From assembly GCA_023091665.1 (NCBI GenBank), contig JALJCQ010000017.1, positions 3,282,501 through 3,346,500 of the forward strand: a stretch of 64,000 nucleotides of DNA. Direction: 5' to 3'. Positions 21,579 to 31,338 of the stretch are shown here, one piece after another. The translations under genes were made by a program, and so were the position numbers. The first letter of the stretch is position 1. Each line of letters opens with the position of its first letter. Origin of the DNA: Pythium myriotylum (lineage: Eukaryota; Oomycota; Peronosporomycetes; Pythiales; Pythiaceae). The notes beneath the pieces are model-generated. The model did no database searches. It was given only the letters and a program-made list of their open reading frames with translations, and was not told the origin of the DNA.

Positions 21579-22339
21579 ATGGTCCGCATTCTTCTCGCTG
21601 CTGGCGCCGTCGCCGTCCTCGCGTCTACGGCTGATGCCCACTCCAACATGAACAAGCCAGCTCCATACTGGCCCTCGGGTTTCTACAACGGCAACTCGCC
21701 GATCGGTACGATCGATTCGAAGCAGTTCACGGGAGCTGCCGCTCAGGTCCAGGGTTACCAGGGCGTGAAGAAGATGGCGGCCGCGCTCGGCAGTGGCGAT
21801 CTCCGTGACTTTGTGTACAAGAACGTCAAGATCGACATGGCCGGTGCCACCAAGGAATGTGGCAAGACCTTGTTGACTGGTAACCCGTACCCCGTCCCTG
21901 ATGAGGTCGACTTCCCGTGGGGCCACCCGGGTCCGTGCGCAGCTTACTGCGACAACACGCGGTTCTTCCAGAACGAGGACTGTCAGGGCAACGCCGTCGG
22001 CAAGCTCAAGGTGGACAAGTCCAAGTGTGGAAACGCCAAGCGTCTCCAGGTCATGTACGTCGGCGTGCACGTCGATTTGTACCAGGTTTACGGTGAGTTT
22101 TGGGGGCTGTTTGTTTCGGTGTTTTTTGGGTGTGCATCCGTTCTGACCTTCGGGTGTTACGTGTAGTCAACTGTGTTCCTCTTGGCTCTGGCGGTGGCGG
22201 CGGTGGCGCTGCGTCGGGAGGTGACAGCGGTGGAAACACTGGAAACACTGGCAACAACGGCAGCAATGGCAACAACGGCAACAACGGCAACAACGGGAAC
22301 AACGGAAACAACGGGAACAATGGCCAAAATGGCCAAAAT

Positions 22340-22374
<35 letters not shown>

Positions 22375-22624
22375 AGGCCAAAATGGCCAAAATGGCCAAA
22401 ATGGCAACAACGGCCAAAATGGCAACAAAGGAAACACTGGAAACAATGGCAACAATGGCAACAATGGCGCCAACAACCGCAACAACGGCAATAACGGCAA
22501 TAACGGCAGAAACAACAATGCCGGTACCCGCAACAACGGCCAGCGCAACAACGGACAACGCAGCAACAACGGCCAGCGCTCGTACGACTTCGACAACCTC
22601 GACCGTCGCATGCTGCGCCAGTAA
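21579..22624 (+). CDS. AA17 LPMO with NNGNNG/NGQNGQ tail (copy 8)
   Basis: Predicted join(21579..22092,22167..22624), 323 aa. Signal peptide 1-20 (MVRILLAAGAVAVLASTADA), brace His21; second His in PWGHPGPC. The intron is 74 bp, phase 1, before VNCVPL. The tail has a three-residue period: NGN repeats with interspersed NGQNGQ, giving Asn/Gly/Gln-rich sequence without Pro-Ala, Trp or acidic blocks. It ends QRSYDFDNLDRRMLRQ. Closest relative is the inverted copy 9. Confidence 0.93.
22093..22166. repeat. Inverted-duplicate segment, arm 1 (matches 30710-30783)
   Basis: The 74-base intron of copy 8 is identical to the intron of copy 9 on the opposite strand. The flanking exon 1 sequences carry several amino-acid differences, so the intron is better conserved than coding sequence. 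Confidence 0.85.
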
Positions 22625-24496
22625 GCCTCGTCTCTGTCTCTCTCTGTTTACATGGTGTAGAACCCCCAACGATCTAAATTCAAAACACGTTATTCAAATT
22701 GTGTCCAAACACTAGTAGTATACGCGACGACGCCTTTGACGCGTTTAGCGATGTCAGTCACAAGGCTTCAAACGAACGAAGCCATGGAATTCGCTATTGG
22801 AGTGAGCAGGTTTTGGAAATGAGTCGATAAGCGAGGATCCCACATGACCGCACCCCAAATACTTTAACACGGGGCTGGTGAAAAGCCACAAGCTCTGCAG
22901 AAAGTTCTCACGAGAGATCTGAACGGTCAAAGCCTTGCTCGTCAACGATTTTGGATGGAAGACTTGCCATTTTTCAATTCATTTCTAAATTTCTGGAATC
23001 AAAGGATTTTGTACTCCAGGGCCACTATTATAAGAACATAACCTCCTCGTAACCATATCGAGAGTGTTGGTAGCTGAACTTTAGTCAAATTTCATGAATA
23101 ATAGGAGGAAAAACGAGGAAATGAACAAATCATGACGTGTTCACTTCTCTGCATTGAAGATCGCTGGGATGGACATCCTTTCGTGTCTGTACGTTGACAT
23201 GTCTTTTCATTTACCAAGCCCATGCGATTTTGGGGTGATTTGCTGGGGTTTCCTTCTCCCTAGACGGTAATATCCACGATCTGTGTCATGCACACACATT
23301 TACTTGGGACGTGATGCCCTGATCGCGCGAAATGACTCGGGCGCGGTTGCTTTCAACGAAAGTGCTCTTAGCTGAGTTAAGTCATGGCATGTGGTGTTGT
23401 AAAGTTAATTAGTGTTCTTTCCTCCTTTTTTTCTTCTTCATGATGGAGTCTGTTACGTTGCATCTTGCGTGAAAAGCTGTAGCTACGCTTTTCTTCTTCA
23501 CGTCACCAATACACCATCAAGTCGACCGCTTGGCTATCAGCGTGCCCAACTGTTGTGGTCTATCTCCTCACGGCTCTGTTCGCTGATGGTTACATGATTG
23601 TACCAGCGGTGAGTGAGCATGGAGGCGAAGCTGGAGGTGTCACGCGAGTTTGATGTCGGTCCTCCTCGATGAATAGCTGCTTGCACTGGATACTTCTAGC
23701 GATGGGGCATTTGCACGTTGAGCACTTTTGTGAGTCAGTCGACCGCTTTCGCGAATCTCGTCTTCTCGCGTGAAGATCAAAGCAGCAATGGCTGCCGTGG
23801 TGTTCAGCACACTTGAATCGTACTTCGGCGTTGACAGTCACCTGGACGAATCTAACCAAATGCTCTGCTTCGTTGGTGCTGGCCACTGGGCAAAACAGCT
23901 CGCACTCACGGCAATCGTGCTCATCGCCGGTCTTCACCGCTCATGTGTTGCGTATGCAATCTTAACGCAGCAAGCGCCTGGTTAGTTGCCTCGCTTTGGT
24001 TGCGCTGCTCGACGTTGTTTCTTCCAGCTGTCCATGACCATGAGTAGTCTTGGCATGGTCATCGATTATCTCGGCCGCAACGACAATCAGCAATGCACCA
24101 AAACTTCACTCTTCCAGGTTCCCTGTTTTTTACGACGGTCGAGTGCAGCATTGCTCTGTCACTGAAGCTCACTGCACACGCGCGGCTAGAAAAAAACTGC
24201 AATCTCGCGATATTGGTCGAATCTCCCTTAGCAGTCTCCACGAACGTCGGCACCGTCCAGATCCAAATCCTATCGCGTCGAGTTACCGCGGATTATTCCC
24301 ATCCCTATTCGATCACCTCTGACACGAAGAAAATCCCCCACGAGACCATGAAACTCCAAGACCCACTCACGAGAAATACATACAGGAAATATTAGCGTGA
24401 TGGGATAGAGAATTATCCAAAAGATCCTGGCAGTATCATGACTGGCAACCAGAATCTTCCACTCGACCAAACCGTGAGGAATTCTATTCTCTCCTA
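22625..24496. other. Spacer between the AA17 array and the conserved gene block
   Basis: No gene is confidently supported. A minus-strand frame at 23590-23937 encodes about 115 residues with 10 Cys and 8 His (CRECELFC..., CAEHHGSHCC..., CSTCKC) that could be a zinc-binding fragment, but no family is recognised and the opposite strand is open too. The rest shows AT-rich and repeat-like sequence. Confidence 0.4.
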
Positions 24497-24853
24497 TTAG
24501 TACTTGGGGTCGGTCGCGCGAATCCAGTTCTGGCCAGCAACCACGTTCTCAGCTCCAAATCATCCAACCGCCTCCCGACGTTAGAGAGTCGTACCTTGTA
24601 GTCTGGGTTGTACTGGAACTGCGCAGCGTCCAGGAAGAGCAGGTCGACGACCAGGATGAGCGAGAGGAAGATCACGAGCGTGGCCTGCTCGAGCCGTCGA
24701 CGAGGTCAGCGACTGCGAAAAAGGCTCTTTTTTATGAGAATGAGAGCGACGCACCCAGGGCATCCAGGCCTCCTCCGCGGCCGCGAAGGCGACGAACGTG
24801 AAGAACGCGATCACGAGCAGCTGCAGCTTTTGTCGGTAGTTGGAGAACCACAT
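24497..24853 (-). CDS. Small two-helix membrane protein, family not recognised
   Basis: Three exons assemble cleanly on the minus strand: 24853..24755, 24684..24595 and 24529..24497, giving 73 aa with introns of 70 and 65 bp at phase 0. Residues about 11-26 (LQLLVIAFFTFVAFAA) and 34-53 (ATLVIFLSLILVVDLLFLDA) are hydrophobic helices. The C-terminus (FQYNPDYKNWIRATDPKY) is polar and probably conserved. The reading frame depends on splicing at all three junctions, which argues for a real gene. Function unknown; an ER or mitochondrial membrane subunit is conceivable. Confidence 0.65.
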
Positions 24854-25114
24854 CGTGCGAACGAAGAACACACGCGCGTGGCTTTCTGGGGAGTTTCGAA
24901 GTGGAGGAAAGCATGAGACTGTCGAGGAGCTACGCCGGATCACATGGAATGTCATTGGCTGAAAACACGACATGCTTCTATTTCAACCAATCATAATTCT
25001 TTATGACGAGTATAAACCAATCGTTTGCAAGAACATGGTCTGATTGGGTATAAAGACCTCGAGATCAGCTTGCCTTTTGAATTGCTCTTCAGCAAAAGAC
25101 AGGCGCCAAACACA

Positions 25115-25856
25115 ATGGAGGCGCCCCACGACGATGGCGCCGTCGCCGAGAGCGCGCGCATGAAGCGCATGCTGCAGACCATCAAGAAGGCGCTGGACGT
25201 CGCCGTGAGCGGCGCCTCGTCCATCAACCTGCGCGCGTTCTTCGAGGAAGAGTGCAAGGACGAGCCGGAGCTGCTCGCGCAGCTTTTCGCGACGGCCGGC
25301 GACGCGAGCGTCGCGCAGCAGGAGCAGTTCGCGGGCGAGCTGAGCGCGCAGACGCTGCACACGCTGCGCCACGCGATCGAAGCGGCGTTCCGCGAGCTCT
25401 GCAAGCAACACCGCGTGAACGAGCAGCTGCTCGTGCTCGAGCAAACGATCGACGAGGCCCAGCGGCTCAAGATCCAGGAGCAAGCCAGCAAAGAACTCGA
25501 GTGCGTGCTGAGTAGGAGGGTTTCAAGGTGAAAGCTGTTGGGATGCTAATGGAGATGTGGTGGTTTGTAGGGAGGCACAGCGAAAAGAGGCCGAAGCACA
25601 GGCTGGCGACGCGGCTGAGGCGGCTCGCACGGCCCCAGAAGAACTCGTGCGTGCTGAGAGGATCCGCGTGATGGAGGCCGAGAAGAAGCAGCTCGAGCAG
25701 CTTGTCAAGCAGCTGCAGCTCAAGAAAGAGGAGCAGAAGACACGCCTCGACATCAAGCGCGAGCTCGCGACCAACGCGATTGAAGATCTGCAACAAGTCA
25801 CGCTCCATATCCACGAGGCCACGTCGTACGCAAAGGACTATGCGCGCGCCACCTAA
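25115..25856 (+). CDS. Coiled-coil protein, Nnf1/PMF1 (MIS12 complex)-like
   Basis: Predicted join(25115..25500,25571..25856), 223 aa, 70 bp intron. It is almost wholly helical. Residues about 15-125 give an amphipathic helical bundle (MKRMLQTIKKALD..., FFEEECKDEPELLAQLF..., LHTLRHAIEAAFRELCKQHRV), and residues 130-205 give a long coiled coil (EEAQRKEAEAQ..., EKKQLEQLVKQLQLKKEEQ). The layout, a helical N-terminal head with an F-x-E/R-I/L-like segment then a coiled coil, resembles the kinetochore protein Nnf1/PMF1. The identification rests on architecture and is tentative. It is convergent with the next gene, 87 bp apart. Confidence 0.6.
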
Positions 25857-25943
25857 CGTCCGGTTCGTTTGTATGAATAATTCTTTTCCTCGTGGAGCGA
25901 GCGAGAGAGAGTGAGAGAAATTGTTCCTAAACGGCCTGTCCAA

Positions 25944-26990
25944 CTACTTTCGGAAGAAGCTCTTGGCAGCTTCCTGAATCACTTGCCGCGACATGGCCAT
26001 GCTCTGCTGAGACGCCGCCAGCTCACGCCGCAATTCTTCGAGCGCCGTGCCATTCTGGAGACTGCTCACGAGCGACTGGACGGTTTGCTGGTCCATCACC
26101 GAGTGGCTTCCTCTGCGCGTCGAGCCGTCTCCGCTCGGATCAGCAGACGAAGGAGTCATATCCCATCCCGACGCGTCCTTCGAGGCTCTTCGCTCACCTG
26201 CCACAGGCATTCTCTTCTTGGGAGCCTGTGGCTTGGCCGAACCACTGTACGCGCTCTGTTTCGTCGCAGCTTTCTTCTTCCTGACCTTGTCTTCCGGCTT
26301 TGTGCGGAGGCTGCCTTGCTTTTGAAGGACTGAGTCGCTTGGTATGCGAGGACCACCGCCAATTGTAGATGCCGACCCAAAAGACGTGTCTCGTCGCAAC
26401 ATGCCGACGCCTCCGCTGCCTCGTCGATCCGCCTCACGCTGCTGGTCGTGCTCCCCATCGTCTTCCTCCTCGTCGTCGAAGTTCACCTTCTGGATCCGCT
26501 CCGCGTAAGCAAACGCTTCTTGCAGCAACCTCGGGTCAATAGCCTTGACTTGCGTTGTGGATTGATTCGCGTACTGGCGAGCAGCCGGACGACTCGCTCT
26601 CGTGCCGGACTGATTACCCGACGGCGCCACGGGGTGTTTCCGATCGCCGTTCTTGATCGTCGGCAGGACATTAGCGCCTGCCGTGCTCGATTTCACGGGC
26701 TCTTTTGCGAACGTGGCCAAACTTGGGGACGGCTTGTTGAGGAAATTCTCCACTTCGTCCCATAATCCCCCACTTCCATTGCTGGTCTCGTGAGGCTCAT
26801 CTTCTTCTTCTTCATCATCATCATCTCCTTCCTCCTCTTCTTCTTCGTCTCCTGAGCTCTGTCGTAGACTGTTGGAGCTCACATGCGAGACGGTCGATCC
26901 GGCCGAGTGGAGACTTCGCCGCGCCGAGCTCGCTGCCGACGACGGTGCACGTGCACTCGGCACCTGCGGCAGCGCCAGCGTGCCACTCAT
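25944..26990 (-). CDS. Disordered acidic/Ser-rich protein, unrecognised
   Basis: 348 aa from the ATG at 26990. Residues 45-70 contain an acidic run of 20 Glu/Asp. The only ordered-looking pieces are LWDEVENFLNKPSPSLATF (about 75-93), DPRLLQEAFAYAERIQKVNFDD (about 150-171) and a C-terminal helix with QTVQSLVSSLQNG and a final AAKSFFRK. The middle is Ser/Lys/Arg-rich (RRGSGGVGMLRRDTSFGSAS) with possible RRxS phosphorylation sites. No known domain. It lies 102 bp downstream of the ARV1 stop on the same strand. Confidence 0.7.
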   Translation of the reverse strand: MSGTLALPQVPSARAPSSAASSARRSLHSAGSTVSHVSSNSLRQSSGDEEEEEEGDDDDEEEEDEPHETSNGSGGLWDEVENFLNKPSPSLATFAKEPVKSSTAGANVLPTIKNGDRKHPVAPSGNQSGTRASRPAARQYANQSTTQVKAIDPRLLQEAFAYAERIQKVNFDDEEEDDGEHDQQREADRRGSGGVGMLRRDTSFGSASTIGGGPRIPSDSVLQKQGSLRTKPEDKVRKKKAATKQSAYSGSAKPQAPKKRMPVAGERRASKDASGWDMTPSSADPSGDGSTRRGSHSVMDQQTVQSLVSSLQNGTALEELRRELAASQQSMAMSRQVIQEAAKSFFRK

Positions 26991-27092
26991 TCCGTCTTCT
27001 CTGGACTTGCCTTCCCAACGTGCAAAGGCACTACTTATAATTCTCCAGGCACACGCAGTGTGTCCGAGCCAAAAATACGTCACCTCGATCCA

Positions 27093-28021
27093 TTAAGCAA
27101 AAACGTAGAACAGCGTCGGGTTCCCGAGAGCATACAGTGCAAGCTGCGTGAGGAACCGCATGCCCAAGCCGACGGCCACGAGGAACATCACCGCGGGAGC
27201 GAACGTCTTCTCGCCCAGCAGCAGCTGCAGCGCGAGCGTGTTGGAGCACACGACTATGGCGCCAATCACGTGCACGAACGTCCAGTGGAACTCCCAGATG
27301 ACCGTGAGCATGGCGAACATCTTGCCGAAGCTCGAGATGCACATGGCCGTCGCGTACCGCGTGAGCGCGAGCTGGCTCCACACGGACGTAGGCGAGGCCA
27401 CGGCGTGGTGGCTCAGGTACTGGCGCCAGCCTCGACGGAACGGGTCGACGCAGATCACGGCCAAGATCGAGGCCACGAGCACGGCGTTCTCCACGAGCGA
27501 GACGCAGACGAGATGCAGCGAGTACTGGCTCACCCGGAGCCCGGAGATGCCAGTCTCGTTGCCGAGATCGTCCGGTCGATAGAGCATCGAGTCGGCGCTG
27601 AACAAGACCCCACGCCGGCGGTCGATGAGGTACGCCTTGACGTTCATGTCGAGCAGCGAGAGGATGAGGAAGAGCTTGAGGATCGTGCGCTGTGTCGCAT
27701 CGAGACAACTTGCCAATAAGAACATGCCTAGCCAGTCGATAACGAGAGAGACGTGGGCGCACGTACAGGCTGCAGCGGCGGCGCGAGGTTGTAGAGCACG
27801 TGGCGGTAGACCTGCGGCTTGAGCAGCAGCGCCTCGAGGAAGAGCAGGATGTGGTCGTACTCGACGTACGGGTCGGCCACGGCGTTGCAGCGCGCGCAGA
27901 TCGCGAGGCGCACGTTGCCCTTGCCGTAGTCGCGCACGAGCAGCGGCACGTCAGCGCCGCACTCGACGCACACGAACACGCGCCGCTCGTCCTTCTCCTT
28001 CTCCTTTGTCATCGTCGTCAT
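27093..28021 (-). CDS. ARV1: ARV1-like ER sterol/lipid homeostasis protein
   Basis: The N-terminal exon (28021 to about 27770) gives the Arv1 homology domain: CVECG...Y..GN.RLAICARC zinc-binding Cys4, then ADPYVEYDHILLFLEALLLKPQVYRHVLYN. The second exon (to the stop at 27093-27095) gives TILKLFLILSLLDMNVKAY followed by several TM helices, as in Arv1 proteins. Arv1 acts in the ER membrane in sterol and GPI-intermediate distribution. The frame must shift between the exons, so a short intron lies around 27720-27770. The junction is ambiguous: GTGCGC...GGCTAG keeps the frame but is only 35 bp, while GTACGT...GGCAAG is 58 bp but leaves the frame wrong. This needs a transcript. Confidence 0.8.
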
Positions 28022-28148
28022 TGCGAGGGGGGGAAGGAAAGGAAAGGATGCAAATGTTGCACGAAGATACGACGAGTAGCGCGAAGGTACGCACGGTGGA
28101 AGGGCGCGGGAGACGAAGAGCCACGCTCGTTATTCAGCGGCAGATACG

Positions 28149-28635
28149 ATGGCCAAGGACGTGCACGGCCAGGTGCGGCGCCAGGAGCGCGTCGAGAGCG
28201 ACACGCAGGCGTCCTACGCGGAGCTCTCCAAGGCCAGCGCCGTGCGTCGCGCCGAGCAGGTGAGCAAGCTCGCTTCCAGGAAGAGACGATCGCTCACGGG
28301 AAAAAATGGTGAAAGGAGTACGAGTACCGCAAGAAGAAGTTCCCGGTGCGCACGGGCATCGCGGCCATCTCGCTCTTCACGCTCGGGTCCATTTTGATCT
28401 GGGCCAGCACGCGCATCGGGCTCGACGGCGAGCACCGCGGGCTCTCGTTCTTCATTCTCGGTCTCATCGGTACGTGGCGAGTGGGTTCCCTTGAGAGGAA
28501 AGGAGGGAGAGGCTCATGAATGGAGAGATGCTGGCAGCGTTCATCCCGGGCAGCTACGCGACCGTGCAGCTCTACGGCAGCTACAAGGGCTGGAAGGGCT
28601 ACGACTACAGCCAGATTCCGTCGTACGACGACTAG
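28149..28635 (+). CDS. TMEM230/DUF872-family membrane protein
   Basis: Predicted join(28149..28259,28316..28469,28538..28635), 120 aa with introns of 56 and 68 bp. After a polar N-terminus (1-37), the second exon starts EYEYRKKKFPVRTG and gives TM1 (IAAISLFTLGSILIWAS). TM2 starts at LSFFILGLIAFIPGSYATVQL, and the tail YGSYKGWKGYDYSQIPSYDD matches the conserved end of the TMEM230/C20orf30 family (FIPG...Y....GY.GYSFDDIP.FD). Animal members act in vesicle and endolysosomal trafficking. It is divergent from ARV1 with 127 bp between them. Confidence 0.85.
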
Positions 28636-28691
28636 CATTCGACGCCGGAGGGCTCATAGTGAAATCTTGTCTTGCCATTCTATTCACGCTC

Positions 28692-28696
<5 letters not shown>

Positions 28697-28763
<67 letters not shown>
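28697..28763. repeat. (CT)n microsatellite
   Basis: About 67 bases of nearly pure CT dinucleotides between the converging TMEM230-like and NIPA-like genes. Confidence 0.95.
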
Positions 28764-28766
<3 letters not shown>

Positions 28767-28779
28767 GTCGGACGCTCGG

Positions 28780-30039
28780 CTACACTCTCGAGGGGATGTG
28801 AGGGAACGACTTGCGTCGGCTCCTTTCTTCACGTGCCAAGAGCTTGGCGTCTTCGTCGTCGTCGTGGATGCGACGGTAGGAAGACGAGCGCGTCGGCGAC
28901 GACGACCGCCGCGACCGCGACGCGGCGTAGTACGAGGCCTTGCGGAAGAGCTGCTTGGAGGCCATGTCGCCAATCGACGGCGGCGCCGAGAGCAGCGGCA
29001 GCAAGTTTTCTTCTTCTTCGTGGTTCGAGAGCCCGCCGTTGCGGCTCGCGACGACGTAGATGCCGAGCAGGATGAGCACGAGGCTGAGCGAGTAGACGAC
29101 AAAGTGCCAGGCCGAGAGCTCGTTCATGTCCTGGAAAAAGCACAATCCCGAGATCGCGCCGCTCATGATGTAGCTGGCCTCGTACAGGTAGATCACGACC
29201 ACGGCGTCCTCGACCTTGAGCGCGGCGTTGAGCAGGTAGAGCCCAAGCAGCGCCGTCGAGAGTGCGCCGGCGATGCACAAATAAGTGACGGGATACGACC
29301 AGACATGGGGCTCTTTCGCGACGCGCATGGCGGCCGCGAGGAAGAAAAGCTGGCCGCTCGTGATGCCTGCGAGCACGCTGATGGCCACGCGAGAGACCTG
29401 GCTCAGCTGAGCGCGCTGTCGCTGCGCGCCCTTGGGCGTGGGCGCGCGCGCGTCGGTCCAGGTCAACTGCAGCGCGTCTCTCGCTTGGTGGAGCAGCAAG
29501 ACGACGCAGGTCGTGGCCGTGATCGTGTAGAGCACGAAGGGCACCGAGACAAAGCGGTGCGCGAGCTCGTGGACGGGCAGCGGCGGCGGCTCGTGGGTGC
29601 CCGAGACGCCCACGAGCACGCAGCCGGCGAAGATGAGCAGCGCGCCGACAAAGTCGTGCGTCGTGAGGCGCTCGTGGGGCAGCAGCAGCGGCCCCATGAG
29701 CGTGTTCCAGCCGATCGTGAGCCCGGCCATGGGCGCGAGCAGCGACTGCGACGCGAAGCAGTAGGCCGCGGCGCCCAGCGCCGGGTTCAGCACGAGCATC
29801 GAGAGCAGCCCGGCGTAGAAGTAGACGCGCCAGAGCCTGGAGCGCGGCGCGTCCGAGCCGTCGAGGTCGAGCGCGGCGTCATTGTCGGGCGAGTTCTCGT
29901 CGAAGGCGCGCAGCAGCTGCGCGTCCTCGTCGCTCTCGCGCTGGTTGTGCGCGAGCTTGAGCAGCAGCTTGCCGAGGATGCCGAAGACGCTCGAGACGGC
30001 GCTCAGGAAGAGCCCGAGCGGCCAGCCCACGAGCCCCAT
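28780..30039 (-). CDS. NIPA-like magnesium transporter (DMT superfamily)
   Basis: 419 aa from the ATG at 30039 (MGLVGWPLGLFLSAVSSVFG), which starts directly in TM1; an upstream in-frame ATG at 30066 adds only basic residues. About nine TM helices: WRVYFYAGLLSMLVLNPALGAAAYCFA, LLAPMAGLTIGWNTLMGPLLL, FVGALLIFAGCVLVGVSG, FVLYTITATTCVVLLLHQ, ISVLAGITSGQLFFLAAAM, VTYLCIAGALSTALLGLYLLNAAL, VVVIYLYEASYIMSGAISGLC and VYSLSLVLILLGIYVVA. The pattern 'Y.C......L......L....L.........IY....V...I.SG' fits NIPA/Mg2+ transporters. The cytoplasmic C-terminus is Ser/Arg-rich. Substrate is inferred from family. Confidence 0.8.
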   Translation of the reverse strand: MGLVGWPLGLFLSAVSSVFGILGKLLLKLAHNQRESDEDAQLLRAFDENSPDNDAALDLDGSDAPRSRLWRVYFYAGLLSMLVLNPALGAAAYCFASQSLLAPMAGLTIGWNTLMGPLLLPHERLTTHDFVGALLIFAGCVLVGVSGTHEPPPLPVHELAHRFVSVPFVLYTITATTCVVLLLHQARDALQLTWTDARAPTPKGAQRQRAQLSQVSRVAISVLAGITSGQLFFLAAAMRVAKEPHVWSYPVTYLCIAGALSTALLGLYLLNAALKVEDAVVVIYLYEASYIMSGAISGLCFFQDMNELSAWHFVVYSLSLVLILLGIYVVASRNGGLSNHEEEENLLPLLSAPPSIGDMASKQLFRKASYYAASRSRRSSSPTRSSSYRRIHDDDEDAKLLAREERSRRKSFPHIPSRV

Positions 30040-30287
30040 GCCTCTCCTTCGCCTTCCCTTCTTCACAACTTCAAGAGTGTAACCTCGGACAGATAAAAAA
30101 GCGTAACCGGTGGGGAGATTCGATGCAGTATAGAAAGAGCAATTGTGCGCGGGTCACAGATAGATTTGGATAATGGGATTATTACGTGGAAATGGGGATT
30201 TTTACGAGGACGAGGGAAAATGGGATTTTGGTGACACACAAACTGTAGTTGCATGGAGGATATAGAGACCGAGACGAACGAGGGGCT

Positions 30288-31297
30288 CTACTGCGAGCGT
30301 AGCATGCGGCGGTCGAGGCCGTCGAAGTCGTACGAGCGCTGGCCGTTGTTGTTGCCGCGTTGGCCGTTGTTGCGGTTGTTGGCTCCGTTGTTGCTGCTGC
30401 CGTTGCGGTTGTTCTGGTTGTTGTTGCCATTGTTGCCCCAGTTGTTGCCACCGTTGTTGTTGCCATTGTTACCGTTGTTGCCATTGTTACCGTTGTTGCC
30501 GTTGCTGCCGTTGTTGCCGTTGTTGCCATTATTGCCGTTGTTGCCATTATTGCCGTTGTTGCCATTATTGCCGTTGTTGCCATTGTTGCCATTGCTGCCG
30601 TTGTTACCATTATTGCCAGTGTTGCCAGTGTTGCCAGTGTTTCCACCGCTGTCACCTCCCGACGCAGCGCCACCGCCACCACCACCAGAACCAAGAGGAA
30701 CACAGTTGACTACACGTAACACCCGAAGGTCAGAACGGATGCACACCCAAAAAACACCGAAACAAACAGCCCCCAAAACTCACTGTAAACCTGGTACAAA
30801 TCGACGTGCACGCCGACGTACATGACCTGGAGTCGCTTGGCGTTTCCACACTTTGCCTTGTCCACCTTGAGCTTGCCAACCGCATTACCTTGGCAGTCTT
30901 CGTTCTGGAAGAACCGCATGTTGTCGCAGTAGGCCGCGCACGGACCCGGGTGGCCCCACGGGAAGTCGACCTCATCAGGGACGGGGTACGGGTTGCCAGT
31001 CATCAAGGTCTTGCCACACTCCTTGTTGGCGCCGGCCAAGTCGATCTTGACATTGTTGTACATGAAGTCACGGAGATCGCCACCACCAAGAGCAGCCGCC
31101 ATTTTCTTGACGTGCTGGTAGCCCGTGACCTGGGCCGCAGCACCCGTAAACTTGGTCGAGTCGATCGTACCGATCGGAGAGTTGCCGTTGTAGAAACCCG
31201 AGGGCCAGTACGGAGCCGGCTTGTTCATGTTGGAGTGGGCATCAGCCGTAGACGCGAGGACGGCGACGGCGCCAGCAGCGAGAAGAATGCGGACCAT
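30288..31297 (-). CDS. AA17 LPMO with NNGNNG tail, inverted (copy 9)
   Basis: Predicted complement(join(30288..30709,30784..31297)), 311 aa. Signal peptide 1-20, identical to copy 8; brace His21; second His in PWGHPGPC. It differs from copy 8 at a few catalytic-domain positions (QVTGYQH for QVQGYQG, DFMYNNVKIDL for DFVYKNVKIDM, CDNMRFF for CDNTRFF). The intron (30710-30783) is identical to that of copy 8. The tail is NGN-periodic with an NNWGNNGNNNQNNRNGSSNN section, ending QRSYDFDGLDRRMLRSQ. It is the only minus-strand AA17 gene here, separated from the array by the conserved block at 24.5-30.1 kb. Confidence 0.93.
30710..30783. repeat. Inverted-duplicate segment, arm 2 (matches 22093-22166)
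   Basis: Reverse complement of the copy 8 intron, base for base. With the flanking exons it forms an inverted repeat pair enclosing about 7.7 kb. Confidence 0.85.
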
Positions 31298-31320
31298 TGT
31301 TTGGACGAGTGCTCGATTGC

Positions 31321-31338
31321 TCAAAAAATGAAGAATGC
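31321..31338 (-). promoter_or_regulatory. Initiator/FPR-like core promoter of AA17 copy 9
   Basis: On the minus strand GCATTCTTCATTTTTTGA, ending 24 bases before the start codon. It is the counterpart of 21540-21556. Confidence 0.5.

Noticed and set aside
28672..30096. 474-codon frame opposite the NIPA-like gene
   Set aside because: It runs through the CT microsatellite and is charged low-complexity; the minus strand has the coherent membrane topology.
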